A stretch of 8,306 nt of DNA from the NCBI GenBank assembly GCA_046757645.1, contig JBHHYS010000102.1, forward strand, positions 1-8,306, written 5' to 3'. Under the pieces are notes generated by a model. That model was not told where the DNA came from. It worked only from the letters and a program-made list of their open reading frames with translations, and did not search any database. The stretch is from JBHHYS01 sp046757645. Lineage in GTDB: Bacteria > Acidobacteriota > Terriglobia > Acidiferrales > 2-02-FULL-67-57. Below, one piece after another: positions 1 to 6,184 of this stretch. The translations under genes and the position numbers were made by a program. Within the stretch, counting starts at the first letter, position 1, and every line of letters starts with the position of its first letter.

Positions 1-384
1 AAACCCGCGGGGCTCACCCAAGAAGAGTTTGAAATCATGAAGCAGCACCCGGTCAAGGGCGCCAACATCATCCGCCCGGTGGCCAAGCTGCGGGAGATGC
101 TTCCCGGCATCGAGCTCCACCACGAGAGCCTGGAGGGGAACGGCTATCCCTACGGCCTGAAAGGCGAGGAAATTCCCCTTATGGCTCGCATCATTGCGGT
201 GGCCGACACCTTGGATGCCATGACCACGAATCGCCCCTACCAGGCCGCCATGGAACTGGAGATGGCCGAGGAGAAGATTCGCGCCCTCGAAGGTAAGAAG
301 TTCGACATCGCCGTGGTGGAGGCCCTCTCCGCCGCCATCGAAGCCCGAAAACTCCGGCTCACCCCGCAGATGGTCGAAGTCTGA
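1..384 (+). CDS. HD-GYP domain phosphodiesterase, C-terminal part only
   Basis: The reading frame is open from the first base, so the N-terminus and the HD dyad lie outside the window. The visible 127 residues match the second half of an HD-GYP domain. They contain HHESLEGNGYP (fragment residues about 40-50), GLKGEEIPL, and the metal-site stretch AVADTLDAMTTNRPY. In this family the two histidines and the VAD aspartate help bind the metal pair, and the enzymes hydrolyse cyclic di-GMP in the cytoplasm. The usual Asp of HHExxDGxGYP is Glu here, a conservative change. About 45 residues of charged helix follow the core, ending in MVEV and TGA. Any sensor or receiver domain would be upstream and unseen. 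The gene is 104 bases before ftsY, and the ftsY promoter candidate suggests it is a separate unit. The family is well supported; cyclic di-GMP activity is inferred. Confidence 0.9.
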   Translation, partial: KPAGLTQEEFEIMKQHPVKGANIIRPVAKLREMLPGIELHHESLEGNGYPYGLKGEEIPLMARIIAVADTLDAMTTNRPYQAAMELEMAEEKIRALEGKKFDIAVVEALSAAIEARKLRLTPQMVEV

Positions 385-462
385 CCCCCCCTCGCAGCCC
401 CGGACGGATGGCGCGGCCGACAACGCACAACACCTGCCCGCGCCACCCTCTCCCGCCAACTC

Positions 463-471
463 TGCTAGAAT
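463..471 (+). promoter_or_regulatory. Candidate extended -10 promoter element for ftsY-ribD-ribE
   Basis: TGCTAGAAT reads as TGn followed by TAGAAT, an extended -10 with five of six matches to TATAAT. It is an AT-rich spot in a GC-rich 104-base gap. No recognisable -35 box lies 16-18 bases upstream, which an extended -10 can tolerate. A start site near 478 would leave a leader of only about 11 bases, overlapping the ribosome binding site, which weakens the call. Confidence 0.4.
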
Positions 472-488
472 AAGCGTGGAGGGAAGTG

Positions 489-1460
489 GTGTCGGAAGCA
501 GCCATCCAACCGAAGAGCCCCTGGTGGGCCAAGCTGCAGCAGGCCGTCAGCCGCACCCGGGAGCAGTTTGTCGGCCGGCTGGATGAGGTCCTGCGCGGGC
601 GCAAGGAAATCGCCCCCGAGGTCTTCACCGAACTGGAAGGCGCCCTGCTGGGCGCCGACGTGGGCTGGGAGACCACCACGGAAGTCTTGCGCCGCTTGCG
701 CGACCGCGCCGAACGCAGAGACCTGGCCGACATCGCCGCGTTGCGGAGCGCCCTGCGGGAAGAACTGGCTTCCCTTCTGCGCTCCTTGTATCGGGCGACT
801 CCGCAGCCCGCGGACGCCCGGCCCGCCCCGCCGGCGCCGACAGCAGAGGGGCCGCACATCGTCTTCTTGATCGGAGTCAACGGCACCGGCAAGACCACCA
901 CGCTGGCCAAGCTGGCGCATCGCTGGCAAGCCGACGGCCGGCGGGTTCTCCTCTGCGCCGCCGACACCTTTCGTGCCGCCGCGGGCGAGCAACTGGAAAT
1001 CTGGGCCCAGCGGCTCAAGGCAGACATTCTCCGCCAAAAGCCCGGCGCCGACCCCGCCGCGGTGGTCTTCGATGCCATCAACGCCGCCAAGGCCCGCCGC
1101 AGGCAGGCTGTGCTGGTGGACACGGCCGGCCGGCTGCACACCAAGAGAAACCTGATGCAGGAACTGGAAAAGATGAAGCGCACCGCGGGCAAGCTGGTGG
1201 CCGGCGCCCCGCAGGAGGTCCTGCTGGTGCTCGACGCCACCACCGGACAGAACGGCTTGGCGCAAGCCCGCCAGTTCACCCACTCCGTCGGGGTCACCGG
1301 CATCGTGCTCACCAAGCTCGACGGCACCGCCAAGGGCGGCATTGTCCTCGCCATCGCCCGCGAGCTCGGCCTGCCCATTCGCTACCTGGGCGTGGGCGAG
1401 CAGCTCGACGATTTGCTTGACTTCGACCCGGATGCCTACGTGGCTTCGCTCTTCGAGTGA
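489..1460 (+). CDS. ftsY: Signal recognition particle receptor FtsY (SRP GTPase)
   Basis: FtsY is the membrane-associated GTPase that docks SRP-ribosome complexes at the Sec translocon. About 323 residues: an NG-type protein with a short N-terminus and no long acidic A domain, as in many non-enteric bacteria. The helical N domain covers about residues 15-105, followed by a Pro/Ala-rich linker (about 105-121). GTPase motifs come in order: GVNGTGKTTT (P-loop, near 130), DTFRAAAGEQL (near 160), VDTAGR (near 211), TKLDGTAKGG (near 275) and GVGEQLDDLLDFD (near 302). TKLDGTAKGG and GVGEQLDDL favour FtsY over Ffh, and there is no Met-rich M domain. GTG codons occur at 486 and 489. I chose 489 because GGAGG at 478-482 then sits 6 bases upstream, against 3 for 486. 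ribD follows after 9 bases. Confidence 0.97.
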   Translation: MSEAAIQPKSPWWAKLQQAVSRTREQFVGRLDEVLRGRKEIAPEVFTELEGALLGADVGWETTTEVLRRLRDRAERRDLADIAALRSALREELASLLRSLYRATPQPADARPAPPAPTAEGPHIVFLIGVNGTGKTTTLAKLAHRWQADGRRVLLCAADTFRAAAGEQLEIWAQRLKADILRQKPGADPAAVVFDAINAAKARRRQAVLVDTAGRLHTKRNLMQELEKMKRTAGKLVAGAPQEVLLVLDATTGQNGLAQARQFTHSVGVTGIVLTKLDGTAKGGIVLAIARELGLPIRYLGVGEQLDDLLDFDPDAYVASLFE

Positions 1461-1469
1461 CCGCTGCCC

Positions 1470-2624
1470 ATGAGCCTCCAGACCGCAACCCGCACCGACC
1501 ACCAGTGGATGGACGTCGCCCTGGAGCTGGCGGCGCAGGGCGAAGCTCTCGCCAGCCCCAATCCCTTGGTGGGCGCTGTCTTGGTTCGCGATGACGAAGA
1601 AGTGGCCCGCGCGTTCCATACGTACGCCGGGATCAAACACGCCGAAGTCCTGGCGCTCGAACAGGCGGGCCCGGCCGGGCGCGGGGCCACCCTCTACACC
1701 AATCTCGAGCCGTGCGCCCACCCGGGACGCACCCCGGCGTGCGTAGAGGCCATCGTGGCCGCGGGTGTGCGTCGGGTGGTGGCGGCCATGCCGGACCCCA
1801 ACCCCCAGGTGAACGGCCGGGGATTCGACTATCTGCGCGCCGCCGGCCTCGAAGTAGTAGCCAGCGTCCGCGAGCCCCAAGCCCGGCAGTTGAACGAAGC
1901 CTTTGCCTGCTGGATTCGCACCGGGCGACCGTTGGTGACGCTCAAGGCCGGCTTGACCCTCGACGCCAAAATTGCCGCCTCAGCCCCGCCGTTGCCGGGA
2001 GCGACGCCGGAGCCGCGCTGGATTACCTCCGAGGAGTCGCGGGCGCACGTGCAGCGCCTCCGCCATCAGGCCGATGCGGTCGTCACCGGCATCGGCACCG
2101 TCCTGGCCGACGATCCTCTGCTCACCGACCGCACTTCCCTGCCCCGGCGACGCCCCTTGCTGCGCGTGGTGCTCGACGCCGGGCTGCGCCTCCCGCTCGA
2201 TTCGCAACTCGTGCGCACGGCGCAAAACGATGTCCTGGTCTTCTGCGGCGAAGACATCTGGATGGGCAAGCGGCACAAGCTCGAAGAGCGAGGAGTAGAA
2301 ATCATCGAGTTGAAAGAGTCGGGCGGACGCATCAGCCTGCGCGCGGTGCTGCGCGAACTCGCCACGCGGCAGATTACCAGCGTGCTGCTCGAAGCGGGGG
2401 CGCGCCTCAACGCCCACGCCATCGAAATGACCGTAGTCGACAAAGTCTGGTTGTTCTACGCCCCGAAGTTCTTGGGCGACGGCGCCATCCCCTTGCTTGC
2501 CCCGACATCGGAGGGGCTCGCCGCTGGGGCAAATCTCCCGCCCCTGCAGGATTACCGCCTGCACCGTTTCGGCCCCGACTTTGCCGTGGAGGGCTATCTG
2601 CGCGATGTTTACGGGAATCATTGA
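1470..2624 (+). CDS. ribD: Bifunctional diaminohydroxyphosphoribosylaminopyrimidine deaminase / 5-amino-6-(5-phosphoribosylamino)uracil reductase RibD
   Basis: RibD performs the second and third steps of riboflavin synthesis: deamination of the pyrimidine made from GTP, then NADPH-dependent reduction of the ribose side chain. The 384-residue length fits the two-domain enzyme. The deaminase domain (about 10-145) shows SPNPLVGAVLV, the zinc motif KHAEV (His57, Glu59) and EPCAHPGRTPAC (Cys82, Cys91). The reductase domain (about 153-384) shows LKAGLTLDAKIA, RWITSEESRAHV, TGIGTVLADDPLLTDR and SVLLEAGARLN. The residues after HAEV are LAL, where several well-known RibD proteins have N/H-AL. The ATG at 1470 has no Shine-Dalgarno match, since ccgctgccc precedes it. 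Translation probably depends on ribosomes ending at the ftsY stop 9 bases upstream. The 3' end overlaps ribE by 20 bases. Confidence 0.97.
   Translation: MSLQTATRTDHQWMDVALELAAQGEALASPNPLVGAVLVRDDEEVARAFHTYAGIKHAEVLALEQAGPAGRGATLYTNLEPCAHPGRTPACVEAIVAAGVRRVVAAMPDPNPQVNGRGFDYLRAAGLEVVASVREPQARQLNEAFACWIRTGRPLVTLKAGLTLDAKIAASAPPLPGATPEPRWITSEESRAHVQRLRHQADAVVTGIGTVLADDPLLTDRTSLPRRRPLLRVVLDAGLRLPLDSQLVRTAQNDVLVFCGEDIWMGKRHKLEERGVEIIELKESGGRISLRAVLRELATRQITSVLLEAGARLNAHAIEMTVVDKVWLFYAPKFLGDGAIPLLAPTSEGLAAGANLPPLQDYRLHRFGPDFAVEGYLRDVYGNH
2588..2593 (+). promoter_or_regulatory. Ribosome binding site of ribE, inside ribD
   Basis: GGAGGG lies within the last codons of ribD, 11 bases before the ATG at 2605. 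It supports starting ribE at MFTGIIEEVG rather than at the longer in-frame ATG at 2497, which would add 36 residues unrelated to riboflavin synthase. Confidence 0.7.
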
Positions 2625-3378
2625 AGAGGTCGGCAGCGTCGCCGAACTCACCACCCCGCAGGACACCGCCGGCGGGCCTGCGCCCCTTCTGCACTCTCCC
2701 GCTCAGCCCAGCGGCCCCCGCCACTGGGGCGCCGGTGCGCGCCTGCGTATTAAAGCCTCGAAGATTCTGCCCAAGCTCGATGTCGCTTCCAGCGTGGCGG
2801 TGAGCGGCTGCTGCTTGACCGTCACCCGCCGCGAGGAAAGCGGCTTCTGGTGCGACCTCTCCCCGGAGACGCTCCACCGCACCGGCTTTCGCCGCCTGCG
2901 GGTGGGTTCCCGGGTGAACCTGGAAGCGCCGCTCACGCTGGCGACGCCGCTCGGCGGCCACATCGTCCAGGGCCATGTGGACGCCACCGGAACGCTCCTC
3001 GGCCTGACGCGAGCTTGTCCCGAGAGCGGCGGGACGAGCGACGACAACTACTGGTTGGACGTGGACGTGCCCGAGGAATTGACGCGCTACCTGGTGGAGA
3101 AAGGCTCGGTGGCAGTCGAAGGCATCAGCTTGACGGTGGCGGCGATTGAAGCCACGCGGCTCCGCATCGCCATCATCCCCTTCACCTACGAGAACTCCAA
3201 CCTGTGCACGCTCCAGCCGGGCGACCCGGTGAATCTGGAATCCGACGTGCTCGCCAAGTACCTGGAAAAGCTGTTGCTGGAACGCCCGCCTGCCCTGCCA
3301 TCGGCGGGGCCTGCGACTCGGCCCCGTTCTTCATCGCGGCGACTGACTCTCGAACGCCTGCGCGAGGAAGGCTTCTAA
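2605..3378 (+). CDS. ribE: Riboflavin synthase alpha subunit, enlarged by three in-frame palindromic segments
   Basis: Riboflavin synthase dismutates two 6,7-dimethyl-8-ribityllumazines to riboflavin, the last step of the pathway. Two repeated barrel domains are clear: MFTGIIEEVG start, GCCLTV (68-73), SPETLHRT (86-93), VNLEAPL and GGHIVQGHVD (117-126) in the first; LVEKGSVAVEGISLTV (163-178), IPFTYENSNL and VNLESDVLAKYLEKLL in the second. The last part is the helix used for trimer formation. The protein is about 257 residues; the E. coli enzyme is 213. The surplus lies at residues 16-44 (Pro/Gly-rich), 136-146 (RACPESGGTSD) and about 228-245 (Pro/Ser/Arg-rich), each encoded by DNA with an inverted repeat. 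All three lie between conserved blocks and keep the frame, so the enzyme is probably functional. Its start overlaps the end of ribD. Confidence 0.95.
   Translation: MFTGIIEEVGSVAELTTPQDTAGGPAPLLHSPAQPSGPRHWGAGARLRIKASKILPKLDVASSVAVSGCCLTVTRREESGFWCDLSPETLHRTGFRRLRVGSRVNLEAPLTLATPLGGHIVQGHVDATGTLLGLTRACPESGGTSDDNYWLDVDVPEELTRYLVEKGSVAVEGISLTVAAIEATRLRIAIIPFTYENSNLCTLQPGDPVNLESDVLAKYLEKLLLERPPALPSAGPATRPRSSSRRLTLERLREEGF
2707..2730 (+). repeat. Palindromic repeat copy A, inside ribE
   Basis: CCCAGCGGC and GCCACTGGG flank a CCCC loop, giving eight of nine possible pairs. The 24 bases match positions 3484-3507 at 22 sites, with partial similarity extending upstream. It encodes part of the non-conserved segment of RibE residues 16-44 (HSPAQPSGPRHWGAG), so a dispersed repeat appears to have been taken into the coding sequence without breaking the frame. 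Confidence 0.75.
3013..3039 (+). repeat. Palindromic element inside ribE, second site
   Basis: GCTTGTCCCG (3013-3022) pairs with CGGGACGAGC (3030-3039) around a 7-base loop: ten pairs, one of them G-T. It encodes ACPESGGTS in a surface-type spacer between HVDATGTLLGLT and YWLDVDVP, where related proteins have a shorter link. The TGTCCCGAG...GGGAC pattern resembles interspersed repeats I recall from acidobacterial genomes, but no second copy occurs in this window. Confidence 0.55.
3305..3326 (+). repeat. Palindromic element inside ribE, C-terminal site
   Basis: CGGGGCC (3305-3311) and GGCCCCG (3320-3326) form a perfect 7-base-pair stem with an 8-base loop. The DNA encodes part of the segment PPALPSAGPATRPRSSSR that separates the trimer helix from the terminal LTLERLREEGF. 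GC-rich DNA produces such stems by chance more readily than the longer ones, so this is the weakest of the three ribE elements. Confidence 0.4.
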
Positions 3379-3398
3379 GCCGCAAGCAAAGTCCAGGT

Positions 3399-3444
3399 AG
3401 GGCAAGGCCTTGCTTGCCCTGAGTTTATCGAAGGGCGCCTTGCC
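3399..3444. repeat. Compound inverted repeat with a CCCTGAG...CGAAGGG core, after ribE
   Basis: AGGGCAAG (3399-3406) pairs perfectly with CTTGCCCT (3413-3420). Alternatively GGCAAGGC (3401-3408) pairs with GCCTTGCC (3437-3444), enclosing CCCTGAGTTTATCGAAGGG (3417-3435). That core resembles the CCCTGAG-CGAAGGG unit at 6197-6216 and is of a type known as an interspersed bacterial repeat. It begins 20 bases after the ribE stop. No T-run follows, so it is not a classical intrinsic terminator, although the two foldings could slow polymerase. Confidence 0.7.
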
Positions 3445-3446
3445 GC

Positions 3447-3467
3447 GGCCGGGGCCAAGCCCCGGCC
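3447..3467. repeat. Strong GC hairpin in the convergent intergenic region
   Basis: GGCCGGGGC and GCCCCGGCC form nine perfect pairs around CAA. It sits between the ends of ribE and the MFS gene. It could act as a bidirectional barrier to transcription or as an mRNA 3' stabiliser, but neither strand carries a U-tract, so a factor-independent terminator is not claimed. Confidence 0.6.
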
Positions 3468-3483
3468 CTAGCTTCTCGCCCAA

Positions 3484-3507
3484 CCCAGCGGCCCCTGCCG
3501 CTGGGGC
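3484..3507. repeat. Palindromic repeat copy B, intergenic
   Basis: CCCAGCGGC (3484-3492) and GCCGCTGGG (3497-3505) are perfect nine-base arms around CCCT. The unit matches 22 of 24 bases of the copy inside ribE at 2707-2730. It ends 3 bases before the stop codon of the MFS gene on the other strand. Copy B has the intact stem, while copy A has one mismatch. Confidence 0.8.
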
Positions 3508-3509
3508 CC

Positions 3510-4790
3510 TCACGGCTCGGCAGGCTTCAATAATTCGGGCCTTTCCAAGCTGGCACCCGCGCGCCTGTCGGCGCGCCTGAGAAGAACCGCGAAAATGAAG
3601 CCGAAAAGCCCCAGAGAAGCGAAAACCACCATCCCGGCCGTATAGGTCTGGGTAGTGTCCCGGAGTGTCCCCACCAGCCAGGGGAAAGCGGCCAGGCCGA
3701 AATTCTGCACCATGGTCATCAGGCCGAAGGCCGTGCCCACGCTTTTCTGCTCCACGATCAGCGGCACCGCAGGCCACATCGCCGCCGGGACCAGCGAGAA
3801 GGCCAGCCCCAGCACCACCATGGGGGGAACGGGATTAGCGGTGGTAAAACCCATAAAGAGGTAAGCGGGGATCATCATCAACGACCCGACAATCATCATG
3901 CTGCCCCGGCGGCCGATCTTGTCCACCAAGCGCCCCAGGATGGGCGACAGGATCATAGACGCGAAGATGATGATGCTGGTGATGCGGCCCGCCGTCACCA
4001 GGGAGTAGTCCCACTTGGTATGGAAGAAGTCGGTGGAGAAGGCGGTAAAGGGAAAGATAGCGGAGTAGAAGGTGACGCAGAGGGCGGTGATGAACCAGAA
4101 GGAAGCCCCGAAGCGTTTGACGTCCGCGAGCACGACTTTATCCCCCGCCGGCCCCTCGCTCAGCTTTACCCGACCCCGGGCCCGCCGCTCCAGGAAGACG
4201 TAGGCCAGGTTGGCGAGCAAAGACACCAGGCAGAGGAGTGCGGCCGCCCAGAGAGCCAGCCGCCAGTCCCCCAGGTACTCGGCAATCGCCGGCTCAGTAT
4301 TGAAACTCAGCCAGGTGCCCAGCCGCATGATGGTGAGGGCCAAACCGAAGGCCAAGGCCAGTTCCTTGCCCTTGAACCACTTGGCCAGGATGGCACTCTG
4401 GCAGATGATCAGCGACTCGGCCCCGATGCCGAAAATCGTCCGCCCCACCAGCATCAACCAGAACGTGGGAGCAGCGGCCACCAGGGTGGCGCCCAGCACA
4501 ATCAGGACGGAGAAGAGCAGGCTCATCTTTCGGGTGCCGAAGCGGTCGATGAGAAATCCCCCGATGAAGACCATCACCAAGTTCGGCCAGCTATAGAAGC
4601 TGTACATCATCCCGATCTGCTCGCGGCCGATCTGCATGTCGTCGATAATCAGCGGTGCCAACGCCCCAATGCTGTCGTAGGCAAAGTAGTTGCCCACCAA
4701 CATCAGCCCGACGAAGAAAAGGATGATGAACCGGTAGACGGCGCTGGCGGGATGGAACCGTCCCGGGATTGGTTCTGGTGATTCGCTCAT
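3510..4790 (-). CDS. Major facilitator superfamily transporter, MFSD1-like
   Basis: A 426-residue inner-membrane carrier with about twelve hydrophobic segments and both ends probably cytoplasmic. Motif A appears in each half: GFLIDRFGTRK (78-88) and GRLVDKIGRRG (286-296). The segment YSFYSWPNLVMVFIGGFLID, then GRTIFGIGAESL and AKWFKGKELALAFGL, closely recalls eukaryotic MFSD1, a lysosomal dipeptide carrier, and differs from classical drug exporters. The later GTAFGLMTMVQNFGLA also fits. A hydrophilic loop near 200-225 separates the halves. Substrate is unknown; small peptides or organic anions are possible, and MFSD1 likeness comes from memory of motifs, not an alignment. The ATG is 25 bases after the ketosynthase stop with no good Shine-Dalgarno close by (GGAG is about 22 bases away), so coupled translation in the same operon is likely. 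Confidence 0.85.
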   Translation of the reverse strand: MSESPEPIPGRFHPASAVYRFIILFFVGLMLVGNYFAYDSIGALAPLIIDDMQIGREQIGMMYSFYSWPNLVMVFIGGFLIDRFGTRKMSLLFSVLIVLGATLVAAAPTFWLMLVGRTIFGIGAESLIICQSAILAKWFKGKELALAFGLALTIMRLGTWLSFNTEPAIAEYLGDWRLALWAAALLCLVSLLANLAYVFLERRARGRVKLSEGPAGDKVVLADVKRFGASFWFITALCVTFYSAIFPFTAFSTDFFHTKWDYSLVTAGRITSIIIFASMILSPILGRLVDKIGRRGSMMIVGSLMMIPAYLFMGFTTANPVPPMVVLGLAFSLVPAAMWPAVPLIVEQKSVGTAFGLMTMVQNFGLAAFPWLVGTLRDTTQTYTAGMVVFASLGLFGFIFAVLLRRADRRAGASLERPELLKPAEP

Positions 4791-4815
4791 AGTTGCGGCA
4801 GCGGGAAGGATTCTC

Positions 4816-6054
4816 CTAAACCCGTTTGACCACCAGCGCAGCGTTCATCCCGCCGAAGGCGAAGGCGTTGGAAAGCGCCGCCCGCAGGGGTTGCTCCCGC
4901 GCCTGGTTGGGCACGAAGTCAAGGTCGCACTCGGGGTCGGGGACGGTGTAGTTGGCCGTGGGCGGAATCACTCCCCGGTGCAGGGCTTCGATGGTGGCAA
5001 CGAGCTCGATGGCCCCCGAAGCCCCCATCACGTGCCCGTGCATCGATTTGGTGGAACTGATGGGCAGGCGCCGGGCGCGCTCCCCAAACACCTGCTTGAG
5101 GGCGCGGGTCTCGATCACGTCGTTCATCCGGGTTGCCGTGCCGTGGGCGTTGACGTAGTCAATCTCTTCCGGGTTCATCCGGGCATCGGCGAGCGCCAGA
5201 CGCATGGCGCTGGCGGGGCCCTCCACGCTGGGCTGGGTAATGTGACTGGCGTCGGAGTTGGCCCCGTAGCCCACCAGTTCTGCATAGATGCGAGCCCCGC
5301 GCCGGCGGGCGGTTTCGTAGTTCTCCAGCAGCAGCACCGCCGCGCCTTCGCCGATTACGATGCCTTGCCGGTCGCGGCTGAAAGGGCGGCAAGCGCGCGC
5401 CGCCTCACTGTTTTCCGGGGCCAGCACCCGCATCCCCTCCCAACCACGAATTACCCCGTAGGTAATGGGGGCATCCGAACCGCCGGCCAGCATCCACTCG
5501 GCCTGGCCGTGCTGGATGAAGCGGAAGGCCTCGCCAATGGCGTGCGCACCCGAAGCGCAGGCGGTGGTGGGAGTCAGACAAGGCCCCCGCGCCTGAGAGC
5601 GCATGGAAACCTGGCAGGCCGCGGCGTTGTACATCAAGCGAGGAATCGCCAGGGGCGGCAAGCGGGTGGCGTTGCCGGCATAGAGGGAAAAATAGTGGGT
5701 GTCGAGCGTCTCGGTGCCACCGTAGGCGGTGCCGATGCAGACGCCGAGCCGCGGCTGTTGCTCCGGGTTGAACTCCTCGTGGCCGGCGTCCGCCAGCGCC
5801 TGGCGGGCGGCAACGATGGCGAACTGGCTGAAGCGGTCGAGCTGGTCCAGCTCCTTCTCGGTGAAATGCTGGGTGGGCCGGTAGCCGGGCACCTCGGCAG
5901 CGATGCGGCAGTTCAGCCGCTCAACCACCGGGGGGGGGAGGTTCTGGATGCGGCGCGTGCCGGAACGCCCTTCTACCAGTTGGCCAAAGAAATCGCCCAG
6001 ATTGACACCGGTGGCGGCGATAACCCCCATTCCGGTGATGGCCACGCGCCGCAT
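4816..6054 (-). CDS. Beta-ketoacyl-ACP synthase, FabF (KAS II) type
   Basis: Condenses an acyl group with malonyl-ACP to extend a fatty acyl or polyketide chain by two carbons. At 412 residues it has FabF length. It starts MRRVAITGMGVIAATG. Catalytic residues are present: Cys166 in TTACASGAHAIGEA, His304 in NAHGTATRMND, Lys336 in SSTKSMHGH and His341 in the same block. The glycine loop near the end is NAFAFGGMNAAL where housekeeping FabF usually has NSFGFGGTNA, and the middle reads ITYGVIRGWEGMRVL. These differences and the neighbourhood suggest a dedicated synthase rather than the sole FabF, though housekeeping use is not excluded. The ATG at 6054 has no strong Shine-Dalgarno. A 290-base repeat-rich gap separates it from the carrier protein gene upstream, and the MFS gene follows by 25 bases. 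Confidence 0.93.
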   Translation of the reverse strand: MRRVAITGMGVIAATGVNLGDFFGQLVEGRSGTRRIQNLPPPVVERLNCRIAAEVPGYRPTQHFTEKELDQLDRFSQFAIVAARQALADAGHEEFNPEQQPRLGVCIGTAYGGTETLDTHYFSLYAGNATRLPPLAIPRLMYNAAACQVSMRSQARGPCLTPTTACASGAHAIGEAFRFIQHGQAEWMLAGGSDAPITYGVIRGWEGMRVLAPENSEAARACRPFSRDRQGIVIGEGAAVLLLENYETARRRGARIYAELVGYGANSDASHITQPSVEGPASAMRLALADARMNPEEIDYVNAHGTATRMNDVIETRALKQVFGERARRLPISSTKSMHGHVMGASGAIELVATIEALHRGVIPPTANYTVPDPECDLDFVPNQAREQPLRAALSNAFAFGGMNAALVVKRV

Positions 6055-6100
6055 GTGCCCGGGGTCTCTGTGCTAGTGCCGTTCCGACTTGCCAGCGGAA

Positions 6101-6114
6101 AGAGTGTTCACTCT
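6101..6114. promoter_or_regulatory. Candidate operator dyad upstream of the ketosynthase gene
   Basis: AGAGTG-TT-CACTCT is a perfect six-base inverted repeat with a two-base spacer, ending 47 bases before the ketosynthase ATG. The size and symmetry suit a dimeric helix-turn-helix repressor. No regulator gene is visible in the window, and a dyad of this size can also occur by chance. Confidence 0.3.
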
Positions 6115-6148
6115 CGCCCCCTTGCAGCCGAAGTCAAGGGGGAACGGT

Positions 6149-6184
6149 AGAATCCTTTTCTCATTCAGACAGAATCCTTCTGTC
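6149..6184. repeat. Short direct repeats and a perfect hairpin
   Basis: AGAATCCTT occurs at 6149-6157 and 6171-6179, 22 bases apart. The second copy lies in GACAGAA-TCC-TTCTGTC (6168-6184), a perfect 7-base-pair stem with a three-base loop. It abuts the interspersed repeat that starts at 6181 and may be its edge. On the minus strand this would lie in the leader of any ketosynthase transcript started further upstream. Confidence 0.5.

Noticed and set aside
465..1880. Long minus-strand open frame of 471 codons opposite ftsY and ribD
   Set aside because: It is antisense to two strongly conserved genes, and its peptide is Gly/Ala/Arg-rich with no recognisable motif; GC-rich coding DNA often leaves the opposite strand open.
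1712..2803. Plus-strand frame of 363 codons overlapping ribD and ribE
   Set aside because: It is a frame-shifted reading of ribD/ribE, Arg/Pro/Ala-rich, without motifs.
3447..3467. Intrinsic terminator for ribE or the MFS gene
   Set aside because: The stem is strong, but neither strand has a T-run after it, so only a hairpin repeat is reported.
4020..4781. Plus-strand open frame of 253 codons
   Set aside because: Antisense to the MFS gene. Its Gln/Glu/Gly-rich peptide is the expected complement of hydrophobic codons.
4891..6150. Plus-strand open frame of 419 codons
   Set aside because: Antisense to the ketosynthase, whose catalytic residues are all intact. The translation has no domain pattern.
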